Below are positions 33,990 through 41,317 of a stretch of DNA of 64,000 bases, one piece after another. Each line of letters opens with the position of its first letter. Position 1 is the first letter of the stretch. This stretch comes from JANQJA01 sp965267485 (lineage in GTDB: Bacteria > Pseudomonadota > Gammaproteobacteria > Pseudomonadales > Azotimanducaceae). A program made the translations under genes and the position numbers. Below the pieces are notes generated by a model, which was not told the origin of the DNA, did no database searches, and worked only from the letters and a program-made list of their open reading frames with translations. The DNA is taken from contig OZ254080.1 of assembly GCA_965267485.1 (NCBI GenBank), forward strand, positions 1,612,001-1,676,000. The letters run 5' to 3'.

Positions 33990-34597
33990 CGAACGAGCCG
34001 CGATTTGCCATCGCGGCTCACGTCTGCCTCGAACCCCTTGGCCGAGAGTTGGCGGGTGAAGGCATTGACATGGCCGCGGCCCGGGTCGGCCAGGATGAAC
34101 TCGTCGTTCGCATGATCTGCGACGAACCGGACCAGCGGTTCGACATTGGCCACTTCGTACAGAACATCTGCAGCGATGATGACGTCAAAGGCACCGGGAT
34201 TGCCGGGGTCCCGCCAGTCGAGAATGCGATAGGCCAGTGGGGAAAGTCTGTTCCTTGCGAGGTTCTCGGCGAAGAATTCGGCTGCCAGCGGATGAACGTC
34301 GCTGGGGGTAACGTTTGCGCCGCGCTCGTGCAGCACGAGGCTTGGCAGTCCGAGCCCGGCGCCGATTTCGAGAATGCGCCGATTCTCGATCGGCAGGTCG
34401 GCAACGAAGGCGGCCAGACGCTCTCCGGCGTCCCAGGTCACACCGAATAGCGGCCAGAACGCCGGGGAGACGCCCGCGGCCTCGTGGGCACCGTCCGGGT
34501 CGTGATACTGCTGGCGGTCGGCGAGCGTCAGCAGGTCATACTGACGCGAACCGATGGTGACCGCCTGACTGGCCGTCTTCAGCGGCCGGTCTACCAC
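33941..34597 (-). CDS. Class I SAM-dependent methyltransferase (METTL/lysine-MTase-like)
   Basis: A 218-residue methyltransferase. Motif I is ILEIGAGLGLPSLVL, followed by an acidic VTPSDVHPLA, and a post-motif AADVLYEVANVEPLV. The latter, with upstream VSPAFWPLFGVTWDAGERLA, resembles the METTL/nicotinamide-N-methyltransferase-like group (protein lysine MTases such as EFM, METTL18-20 and ETF-beta KMT). The target is unknown. It overlaps the 3-hydroxyacyl-CoA dehydrogenase stop by 7 bases at its start, so the two are co-translated, and it converges with the oxidoreductase with a 49-base overlap. Confidence 0.82.
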   Translation of the reverse strand: MVDRPLKTASQAVTIGSRQYDLLTLADRQQYHDPDGAHEAAGVSPAFWPLFGVTWDAGERLAAFVADLPIENRRILEIGAGLGLPSLVLHERGANVTPSDVHPLAAEFFAENLARNRLSPLAYRILDWRDPGNPGAFDVIIAADVLYEVANVEPLVRFVADHANDEFILADPGRGHVNAFTRQLSAKGFEADVSRDGKSRLVRYSRSTRSHQGVSETT

Positions 34598-35343
34598 TGC
34601 TTGCCGATTCCTCCCCGATGACCGAAGAACCCGGCGGGCCAGTTGCGGCCGGTGATCATTGCCTTGTCGACGTCCTCCGGCGTTGCGATGCCGTCATCGA
34701 CGATCTTGCGTGCCTCGCGAGCAGCGGCCGCGAAGACGCGGTTCAGGATGAAGCCGCGGGTGCCGGGGGTATCCTTGACCATACAGACCGCACGCTTGCC
34801 TGCCTCGGCGACGCCGACCACGGTGTCGATCGTTTCCTGGTCTGCCTGCGGTGTGGTGATGACCTCGCACATGGACATGACCGGCACCGGATTCGAGAAG
34901 TGCATTCCGATGAAGCGGGTCTTGCGATCGTCAGAGACGCGTTCGGCGATTTCCTGAATGACGAAGCCCGACGTGTTGGACGTGAAAATGGCCTCATCCT
35001 TGACCACCGAGTCGAGTTCCTCGAAAACCTTTTGTTTCAGCTCGAGATCTTCCGGCACGGCTTCGATGATGAGGTCACAGTCAGCGAGGTCCTTGACGTC
35101 CGTCGAGTAGCCGACGAGCTCGATCACCTTGACGGCATTATCGAAACCCATCTTGCCCTTCTCGACCGCGCGCTTGACACCCCATTTGCCCTCGACGATC
35201 GCCTCGCGCGTCTCGTCGATCACGGCATCGGAGATGTCGCGGATGGTGACACGGTAGCCGGCGGCAGCGAGTACCTGCGCGATCCCGCCGCCCATGACGC
35301 CGCCGCCGACGACGCCAATGTGTTTGACTGCTTCCAGTTTCAT
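34591..35343 (-). CDS. Short 3-hydroxyacyl-CoA dehydrogenase family protein
   Basis: A 250-residue NAD-dependent dehydrogenase of the fatty acid oxidation/3-hydroxybutyryl-CoA type. The Rossmann GVVGGGVMGGGIAQVLAAAG, the catalytic Glu/His region FIGMHFSNPVPVMSMCEVI, and the SNTSG motif are intact. The C-terminal helical domain is short: after GIATPEDVDKAMITGRNWPAG the protein ends with FFGHRGGIGKQW, where 280-residue family members continue for some 35 more residues. The next gene begins here, so this end is encoded as such; it may be a natural short variant. Cofactor binding should work, but dimer contacts may differ. Confidence 0.8.
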   Translation of the reverse strand: MKLEAVKHIGVVGGGVMGGGIAQVLAAAGYRVTIRDISDAVIDETREAIVEGKWGVKRAVEKGKMGFDNAVKVIELVGYSTDVKDLADCDLIIEAVPEDLELKQKVFEELDSVVKDEAIFTSNTSGFVIQEIAERVSDDRKTRFIGMHFSNPVPVMSMCEVITTPQADQETIDTVVGVAEAGKRAVCMVKDTPGTRGFILNRVFAAAAREARKIVDDGIATPEDVDKAMITGRNWPAGFFGHRGGIGKQW

Positions 35344-35397
35344 GCGATTTCCCTCTGTTGTCTTTGCATTGTTCCGAGCCGTCGATTGTACACGCGC

Positions 35398-36213
35398 TCA
35401 GCCCAGCAATGCGTCCAGCCGCAGCCAGCTCCCGGGATGATGCCTTCCGGCAATCTCCCACCAGAGGCCCTCGATCAGGCGATAGCAGATCTGCATTTCG
35501 TGGATGCGGGAAGTATCGACGCCTGTCAGCGAGACGAAATGTGCCTGCTGCGATGCCGTAAAGGGCCAGCTCTCGAGTACGACTGCGACATCCCAGGCCG
35601 GGTCGCAGAGTCTCGCGTATTCCCAGTCGATGACGCGCAGCCTGCGACGGTCCCGCACGACGTTTGCCGGAATCAGGTCGACATGACAGAGGCAGGGCTG
35701 ATCAACAAGCGGTACCTGCCGGGCGAGCACGGTGTCGATGTAGCGGTCGATCTCAGGCGGCACCGTCCCGAGCCGCCCTGCGTATCGTGCGGCGTGCGCA
35801 AACGGGTCCAGAACGGCCGTCAGGCGGGTCGGTGTGGCGTGAATCTGTAGCAGTACCCCGGCGACCTCGGCGGGGTCAGCAGCAGAACCGGCGCCCGTGT
35901 GGCTTGCTTCGACGAAGCGGGAGACAAGAAAGTCGTCGCCGATGCAGGCGATCGGCGGTGCAAACGTCGTGTCGGCGATGTCGGCAAGCACGATGCGTTC
36001 GATGCCCCGGTCGACGCCCAGATGCGCGCTGTCCCGATCGAGACGCACCACGTAAGACATATCATCGGCCGCCACCAGCAGGTTGTCGTTGCTGTCACCG
36101 GCCAGTCTGCGAACGAGCGTCGGGCGGACGGCAGGGCGAGGCACCCACTGCCGCCATGAATCGAGTGCCTGTTTCAGACGCTCGCTTGTTGCGCCCGCCA
36201 GGTCTTCAGCCAC
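35398..36213 (-). CDS. Thiamine/choline-kinase-like phosphotransferase of the thiamine operon
   Basis: A 271-residue APH/choline-kinase-fold enzyme. Nucleotide-binding NDNLLVAADDMSYVVRLDRD, catalytic CHVDLIPANVV (HxDxxxxN) and metal-binding VIDWEYARLCDPAWDVA are all present. As the last gene of a TPP-riboswitch operon with a thiamine transporter, it most likely phosphorylates incoming thiamine, giving TMP (ThiK-like) or trapping it in the cell. I start it at the GTG at 36213, which overlaps the PnuT gene by 40 bases; a longer frame to 36672 is antisense-like noise. Substrate assignment rests on operon context; sequence alone says small-molecule kinase. Confidence 0.8.
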   Translation of the reverse strand: MAEDLAGATSERLKQALDSWRQWVPRPAVRPTLVRRLAGDSNDNLLVAADDMSYVVRLDRDSAHLGVDRGIERIVLADIADTTFAPPIACIGDDFLVSRFVEASHTGAGSAADPAEVAGVLLQIHATPTRLTAVLDPFAHAARYAGRLGTVPPEIDRYIDTVLARQVPLVDQPCLCHVDLIPANVVRDRRRLRVIDWEYARLCDPAWDVAVVLESWPFTASQQAHFVSLTGVDTSRIHEMQICYRLIEGLWWEIAGRHHPGSWLRLDALLG

Positions 36214-36779
36214 GCTGCGAATCCAAAGAGAATGATGATGAGATAGATCGCGAAGAGAGCACTGGTGAAGTAGAGCGCCCGGTCGAGATAAAGATAGATG
36301 GAAACCGCGTCGATGACGAACCAGTAGATCCAGTTCTCCAGCACCTTGCGCGCGACCATAAAGGTGGTGACGACCGCACTCCAGGTCGTGAACGAGTCGA
36401 TCAGGGGCAGGTGTGCATCGGTGAACGTCGACAACAGCCAGGTCGACGCGCCCGTGGCGAGCGCGATCGCGAGCAGTGCCGCGCCATGCTGGCGTCCCGT
36501 CCACGTCGAGATCGGTACGCCGTCGCCGCGCTGTCCACCGTAGCGCCACTCGTACCAGCCGTAGATCGCCATGCCGAAATAGAACACCTGCAGGGCGGTT
36601 TCCATGTAGTACTTCGCGTCGAGAAAGACGAAGAAGTAGATGACGGTCGAGCCCGCCGCCATGATCCAGCACAGGATGTTTTCCCGCACGGCCAGCAACA
36701 GGTAGGCAATGGCCAGTACGACGGCCGCGAGTTCCAGTGCAGAATTCCCAAGCGCCTGCTGGACCAGCGTCTCAAGCAT
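36174..36779 (-). CDS. pnuT: PnuC-family transporter, probable thiamine transporter PnuT
   Basis: A 201-residue inner-membrane protein with about seven helices. Family landmarks are IMAAGSTVIYFFVFLDAKYY, FYFGMAIYGWYEWRYGG with the substrate-stacking Trp/Tyr residues, TWSAVVTTFMVARKVLENWI and YWFVIDAVSIYLYL. PnuC proteins import vitamin-like nicotinamide riboside, and the PnuT branch carries thiamine. The TPP riboswitch upstream, the outer-membrane receptor and the kinase support thiamine here. Transport is facilitated diffusion, driven by intracellular phosphorylation, which fits the overlapping kinase gene. It starts with an 8-base overlap on the YkoF-like gene. Confidence 0.87.
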   Translation of the reverse strand: MLETLVQQALGNSALELAAVVLAIAYLLLAVRENILCWIMAAGSTVIYFFVFLDAKYYMETALQVFYFGMAIYGWYEWRYGGQRGDGVPISTWTGRQHGAALLAIALATGASTWLLSTFTDAHLPLIDSFTTWSAVVTTFMVARKVLENWIYWFVIDAVSIYLYLDRALYFTSALFAIYLIIILFGFAAWLKTWRAQQASV

Positions 36780-37047
36780 CTGGCGGCGCCTGATCGGCGA
36801 GCCCGCGAAGGTCGTCCTTCAGGAACTTCATGACGAACGTGCCCTTGCCGTGTGTCTCCCAGCTGCGCTTCAGTTCAATCGTCAGCACGCGCATGATGTC
36901 GTCGAAGTCGCCGTAAAGCTGTGTCGCGAGATCGTTGCGAACAACGGCAATATCCGGATACGCACTCAGGCGCTCAATAAAGTCGGCAATAGCGGGAATG
37001 TAGTCGTCGGCAAGAGGATAGAGACTGATGTCGACTGATGCCTTCAT
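36772..37047 (-). CDS. YkoF/thiamine-binding-fold small protein
   Basis: A 91-residue soluble protein with a single ferredoxin-like domain of the YkoF/MTH1187 kind (VDISLYPLADDYIPAIADFI, then MRVLTIELKRSWETHGKGTF). YkoF has two such domains and binds thiamine or its pyrimidine moiety; this protein has only one and would need to dimerise. Its place between a riboswitch-controlled TonB receptor and PnuT suggests thiamine or HMP binding in the cytoplasm, although no signal peptide is seen. The AAGGAG ribosome-binding site is formed right at the receptor stop codon. The family call is probable; the ligand is inferred. Confidence 0.75.
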   Translation of the reverse strand: MKASVDISLYPLADDYIPAIADFIERLSAYPDIAVVRNDLATQLYGDFDDIMRVLTIELKRSWETHGKGTFVMKFLKDDLRGLADQAPPDA

Positions 37048-37058
37048 GGCGCGCTCCT

Positions 37059-39083
37059 TCAGCGAATCTCGACGTTGACGGTCAGGCCGAACACCCTCGG
37101 CTCGCCGTATTGCCGGTAGGGTTCGACCTCGTAGTTCTTGCGGGGGTCGTTGCCGAAGCTGCCGAAGCCCCGGACGAAGACATCCTGATTGGTGAGATTC
37201 CGGCCCCAGAGCGCAATGGTCCAGCTGTCAAAGCGATACCCGACCCGCGCGTTCAGCAGCACATAGCGGTCGCTTGTCACGCTGTGGCGATCAGAGAAGA
37301 AGAACGCGTCCTTGCCATCGAGAGACACCCGGGCGAAGAAACCGGCGAGGTCTATGTCCGCGCCCACGCTGGCTGTCCAGGAAGGTGACTGGGCCTGCTC
37401 GCGCCCGGACAGGTTTTCTCCGAACTCGTTGATGAACTCATCGAACTCTGCGCTCAGCAGCCCAACGTTGGCGAACAGTGCGAAGGCGTCGCTCACGTAC
37501 CAGTCGATCTGGGTTTCGATGCCGCGGTTGTTGCCCTCGGCGGCGTTGCCCAGGAAGTCGATGAACTCCGTGCTGCCGTCGGGCCGCGTTCTCACGATGG
37601 AACTCTTGACCTGCTGGTCACGCCGCCAGTCATGGAAGACGGCGCTGCGCAGCCGGACGGACCCGTTCGCGAGCACGGCCTTGATGCCGCCCTCGAGTTC
37701 CCAGAGATACTCGGGGCCGAATTGCCGCAGATCCGCGTCGAGACTGCCGTCGGTGTTGAATCCGCCGGCCTTGTAGCCACGGGAGAGGCTCGCGTACCAC
37801 AGCACGTTGGGCGTTGCCGCCCAATCAAGGGAGAGCTGCCCGCCCCACATGTCATCCGTTGGTGAGAAGGCAATGCCGTCTGAGTCCGTGTACCCCGTGT
37901 CGCGCCGTTCAAATCGAAGCCCGGCCGAGAGCGAGACACGGTCACCGAACGTGAACCGTCGCTGCGCGAATGCCGCCATCGACGTGAAGTCGTAGTCCGA
38001 GAAGAACGGGCCGGCCAGAAACGTGTAGCGTCGCTCCAGCGCCTCAGCGCTGTCCAGTACGTAGAGTCCGGCAACCCACTCGGTCTCGCCGCTGGAAACA
38101 GCGCGCAGTTCGACCGACCGGGTTTCGCGATCACGCAGGTAGGCGTCTGTCGACGTGTAGCCGAAGGGATGGATGCCGGTGAACGACCAGTCTTCGTCAT
38201 AGCTGTACTCGATGTCCGAGTCAGACGCGGCACCGATCAGCTTGAGATCGAACCCGTCGCGTTGCCAGGTGCTGTCGATGGAAATCGAGTTGGAGCGCTG
38301 GCGGTCGCGCCCGGGTTCATCCGACAGCGTCGTGCGCGTGTTGTCCAGAGAGAAGGCGTCGTAGCCGTTGTCGATATCGACATGGGCGAAAGCCACCACG
38401 GTGCGATGGTTGTCGGCCCCGAAAGCGAGTTTGCCGCGCAGGCTCGTCTCGTCCCGCGCGTTGACATCGTCACGGTCCTGAAAGGCGTTGTACGTATAGC
38501 CATCGCTGTTGAATTGGCCGATCGCAATGCGGGCGCCAAGGTCGCTCGACAATGGTCCGGAGAAGACGGCGCGCACCGAACGCTGGTCGTAGTTGCCGCC
38601 CATGGCCTCGATGGTGGCGTAGGGTGAATCGGTCGGCTCGTGGGTCTTGAGTTTCACGAGTCCCGCGAGTGCATTCGCGCCGTAGCGTGTTCCCTGCGGG
38701 CCGCGCAGCACCTCAACCTGTTCCACGTCGAGCAGCGTGGCGGCCGTTCCCGCGCCGGAGAAATCCACGTTGTCGATCAGCAGGCCAACCGACGGGTTGA
38801 TCGGGTCTGCGAACTGGCTGCGTTCGCCGATGCCGCGGATCTGCAGGAAACGGGCGCGGCTGGTGCCGCCGGCGAAGTTCAGGTTCGGGACATGGCCGAG
38901 CACGTCCTCCAGGTGTTCGGCGGTGCGCCCACGGATGACATCCTCGCCGAGGATGCTGACGCTTTCGGGCAGTGACATTTCCTCCGCCTCGTAGAAATCG
39001 GCGGTGACGATGACTTCTTCCATCGCCGCACGGGCGCTGGACGTGATGAGGGCAAACAGGACGACGGTGAGTCGCAAGGACAT
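37059..39083 (-). CDS. TonB-dependent receptor under TPP control, probable thiamine receptor
   Basis: A 674-residue TonB-dependent outer-membrane receptor. A signal peptide (MSLRLTVVLFALITSSARA) precedes the TonB box EEVIVTADF, a plug with LEDVLGHVPNLNFAGGTSRA and VEQVEVLRGPQGTRYGANALAG, and a barrel ending with FGLTVNVEIR. The sequence itself resembles generic Fe/B12-type receptors, but the TPP riboswitch in its leader and the downstream YkoF-like, PnuT and kinase genes indicate uptake of thiamine or a thiamine phosphate. Such THI-regulated receptors have been proposed from comparative genomics of proteobacteria. It is the first gene of a four-gene operon. Confidence 0.88.
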   Translation of the reverse strand: MSLRLTVVLFALITSSARAAMEEVIVTADFYEAEEMSLPESVSILGEDVIRGRTAEHLEDVLGHVPNLNFAGGTSRARFLQIRGIGERSQFADPINPSVGLLIDNVDFSGAGTAATLLDVEQVEVLRGPQGTRYGANALAGLVKLKTHEPTDSPYATIEAMGGNYDQRSVRAVFSGPLSSDLGARIAIGQFNSDGYTYNAFQDRDDVNARDETSLRGKLAFGADNHRTVVAFAHVDIDNGYDAFSLDNTRTTLSDEPGRDRQRSNSISIDSTWQRDGFDLKLIGAASDSDIEYSYDEDWSFTGIHPFGYTSTDAYLRDRETRSVELRAVSSGETEWVAGLYVLDSAEALERRYTFLAGPFFSDYDFTSMAAFAQRRFTFGDRVSLSAGLRFERRDTGYTDSDGIAFSPTDDMWGGQLSLDWAATPNVLWYASLSRGYKAGGFNTDGSLDADLRQFGPEYLWELEGGIKAVLANGSVRLRSAVFHDWRRDQQVKSSIVRTRPDGSTEFIDFLGNAAEGNNRGIETQIDWYVSDAFALFANVGLLSAEFDEFINEFGENLSGREQAQSPSWTASVGADIDLAGFFARVSLDGKDAFFFSDRHSVTSDRYVLLNARVGYRFDSWTIALWGRNLTNQDVFVRGFGSFGNDPRKNYEVEPYRQYGEPRVFGLTVNVEIR

Positions 39084-39149
39084 TGAGTCTCTCCTCCAAT
39101 CGATTGCAATTGATAAAGAGACCCGGCATCAGACGCGGTAAAAGAATCC

Positions 39150-39232
39150 TTTTCCTACGCCGGCATTAACCGGATCAGGTTCCAGGGTTCGCCGCACCGC
39201 GGCATCTCAGGCAATAGCCACCCCTAAGGAAT
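39150..39232 (-). ncRNA. TPP riboswitch (THI element)
   Basis: On the minus strand the conserved thi-box blocks appear in order: GGGGTGGC, GCCTGAGATGCC, GAACCC, GGAACCTGATCCGGTTAATG and CCGGCGTAGGAA. This is a complete TPP aptamer of about 80 bases. It ends about 65 bases before the TonB receptor start at 39083, so thiamine pyrophosphate should repress the whole operon. No separate hairpin-plus-T-tract terminator was obvious, so control may act on translation. Confidence 0.96.
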
Positions 39233-39235
39233 GTC

Positions 39236-39730
39236 CTATTCTAGCAGGTCGAAGAGAATCCTGGCGACGCCTTCGATGGCCGCATCGACAGCGGCATGGC
39301 GAACCGCGTCGCGATCGCCGCTGAAGTCGAACCGGCTGGCCTGCACGCAGACCGGTTCCGGATCGCGGATGGCCCAGCCGAGCCACGCGGTGCCGATGGG
39401 TGACGCCACATCACCGCCGCCGGGTCCGGCGATGCAGGTGACCGAGACGGCGACGTCCGCGCGGGAGTGCAGCAGAGCACCGACCGACATTTCACGAGCC
39501 ACGGGCTCCGAGACGACCGTATGGCGAGCGATGGTTTCTGCCTGCACGCCGAGCAGGTCCACCTTGCTGCGAGACTGGTAGGTAACGAAGCCGCAGTCGT
39601 ACCAGACCGAACTGCCGGCCATCGAAGTGACCGTTGCGGCGATGAGTCCTCCGGTGCACGACTCGGCCGTCGCGAGGCGCCATCGCCTGGCTTCGAGCGC
39701 CGTGGCAATGTGCTGCAGCCGAGCGTTCAT
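39236..39730 (-). CDS. pncC: CinA C-terminal family nicotinamide-nucleotide amidohydrolase
   Basis: A 164-residue PncC-type enzyme that deamidates nicotinamide mononucleotide to nicotinic acid mononucleotide for NAD recycling. Family motifs are LATAESCTGGLIAA near the N-terminus, SSVWYDCGFVTYQS, VSEPVAREMSVGAL and VTCIAGPGGGDV. The length matches stand-alone PncC, without the N-terminal CinA domain. It overlaps the amidase stop by 4 bases, so it is translated from the same message; its stop codon is part of the promoter for the thiamine operon that follows. Confidence 0.9.
   Translation of the reverse strand: MNARLQHIATALEARRWRLATAESCTGGLIAATVTSMAGSSVWYDCGFVTYQSRSKVDLLGVQAETIARHTVVSEPVAREMSVGALLHSRADVAVSVTCIAGPGGGDVASPIGTAWLGWAIRDPEPVCVQASRFDFSGDRDAVRHAAVDAAIEGVARILFDLLE
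39238..39246 (-). promoter_or_regulatory. Extended -10 promoter of the thiamine operon
   Basis: On the minus strand TGCTAGAAT is a good extended -10 element (TGnTATAAT). It overlaps the stop codon of the pncC gene and places the transcription start near 39231, exactly at the 5' end of the riboswitch. A -35 match is weak, as expected for an extended -10 promoter. Confidence 0.55.
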
Positions 39731-41139
39731 ACCGGCGGGGTCCGCTCCCCGTATCGCGTAGCCTGCTCGAACGCGTGTGCAATCTGCAGAACCTCGAAGT
39801 CCCTGTGGTAGCCGCCAACGATCTGGAGTCCGACCGGTAGCCCCTCATCTGTAAAGCCGCAGGGAACCGAAATCGCGGGCAGACCGAGCACCGAAATGAA
39901 GTAGCAGGACTGCATCCAGTCGATGTAGGTATGCATGGACTGCCCGTCAATCGCCTCGACCCATTCCGTCCCGATGTCGAACGGCGGCACTTGCGCGACC
40001 GGCAGCAGCAGGAACTCGTACTCCTGCAGGAACCCGATGACTCGCTGGTAGAGGGTTGTCCGCAGCTGACCGGCGCGGTTGAGATCCTGGCCGGTGAGCT
40101 TCAGACCCTGTTCGGTATTCCAGATAACCGATGCCTTGTACATGTCGGGCTGCGATCGCACGCCCTCTGCGTGCTGGGCTGCGAATGAGGCAGCCCGAAG
40201 TGTCTTGAAGACCTCGTCGGCTTCGCTGAAATCAGGACAGGCATCGATGACTTCGCAACCCAACGACTCGAAGGGGGCGCGGGCCGACTCGATGATCTGC
40301 TTGACGTCGGGGGCGACCGGGAGTTGCCCGGCGAAGTCCGGCGCCAGTGCCACACGAACGTTGTCGAAGTCCCGGTCAAGGGGCTCGGCGAATTGTGATC
40401 CCGGCGTGTCGAGACTGATGGGGCAGCGCGGGTCCGGCCCGGCGATCGCCGACAGCATCAGTGCGCAATCCGCGACGTTTCTCGCCATCGGGCCGGTCAC
40501 GCCGAGCGTGCCCCAGGCGGATTGGGCCGGTAGCGATGGTACTCGTCCGGGCGAAACGCGAAAGCCCACCACGTTGCAGAAGCTTGCCGGATTGCGCAGC
40601 GAACCACCCATGTCTGAGCCATCGGCAATGGGCAGCAGCCGGGCCGCCAGTGCTGTGGCGGCGCCGCCGGAGCTGCCACCGCAGGTGCGGTCCAGGTTCC
40701 AGGGATTCCGGGTCGCGCCGAAGACGGCGTTAAAGGTCTGGGATCCGGCCCCCCATTCCGGCGTGTTGGTCTTGCCGACGGTGATCGCCCCGGCTGCGCG
40801 CAGCCGCTCGACGACGAGTGCATCGTGGTCCGGGACGTGCTCGGCGTAGAGCGGGGAACCCCAGGTGGTGCGGATGCCTCTGGTCGGAAAGAGATCCTTG
40901 TGGGCGACGGGCAGGCCGGTCAGTGGTCCGGGCCAATCGCCCCGGGCGATGTTTGCGTCGGCGCTGTCGGCCGCGTCGACCGCTGCCTCTGCGCTGAGTG
41001 TCACAATCGCATTGACCGCGGGATTGACGCGATCAATGCGATCGAGATGCGCCGCGGTGACCTCGCGGCAGGAGACCTCGCGGGTCATGATCAGGGCAAC
41101 GAGTTCGGTTGCCGACAGCAAGCAGAGTTCATCAGTCAT
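39727..41139 (-). CDS. Amidase signature family enzyme
   Basis: A 470-residue amidase with the Ser-cisSer-Lys triad: K81 in GLPVAHKDLFPT, cis-Ser S156 in CGGSSGGA, and nucleophile S180 in ADGSDMGGSLRNP. The Gly/Ser-rich signature and C-terminal VPCGFTDEGLPVGLQIVG agree. These enzymes hydrolyse carboxamides, or are the GatA-like members of amide pathways; a free-standing gene beside PncC points to a general amidase and not GatA. The start is set at the Met at 41139; an in-frame Met at 41184 is possible. It overlaps pncC by 4 bases. It is divergent from the RND pump genes across about 180 bases. Confidence 0.9.
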   Translation of the reverse strand: MTDELCLLSATELVALIMTREVSCREVTAAHLDRIDRVNPAVNAIVTLSAEAAVDAADSADANIARGDWPGPLTGLPVAHKDLFPTRGIRTTWGSPLYAEHVPDHDALVVERLRAAGAITVGKTNTPEWGAGSQTFNAVFGATRNPWNLDRTCGGSSGGAATALAARLLPIADGSDMGGSLRNPASFCNVVGFRVSPGRVPSLPAQSAWGTLGVTGPMARNVADCALMLSAIAGPDPRCPISLDTPGSQFAEPLDRDFDNVRVALAPDFAGQLPVAPDVKQIIESARAPFESLGCEVIDACPDFSEADEVFKTLRAASFAAQHAEGVRSQPDMYKASVIWNTEQGLKLTGQDLNRAGQLRTTLYQRVIGFLQEYEFLLLPVAQVPPFDIGTEWVEAIDGQSMHTYIDWMQSCYFISVLGLPAISVPCGFTDEGLPVGLQIVGGYHRDFEVLQIAHAFEQATRYGERTPPV

Positions 41140-41194
41140 GAGCGGAGCATAGTGCCGGCTTTCGCAGTGAGCAAATTCGCCCACGATTTGCGTG

Positions 41195-41219
41195 GTTGAC
41201 CAACGGCCCAGTGGTCAAC
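41195..41219. promoter_or_regulatory. Inverted repeat, candidate operator of the RND operon
   Basis: GTTGACCA and TGGTCAAC form perfect 8-bp arms around a 9-base centre, in the roughly 180-base gap between the divergent amidase and RND genes. Size and symmetry fit a TetR- or MarR-type repressor site. No such repressor gene is adjacent. The rest of the gap, through 41317, is A/T-richer and holds the ribosome-binding site of the pump gene. Confidence 0.45.
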
Positions 41220-41317
41220 TTCAAAAAAGATCAAACTAATCAATCAGTTATGAACTGGCACGGATCGTGATAAAGAGAACGCAACAATAACAACCCGTTT
41301 ACAGGTCGGCAGAGGGA

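Noticed and set aside
36214..36672. Upstream extension of the thiamine-operon kinase frame
   Set aside because: The added part lies inside the pnuT gene in another frame and has no kinase sequence; the GTG at 36213 fits better.
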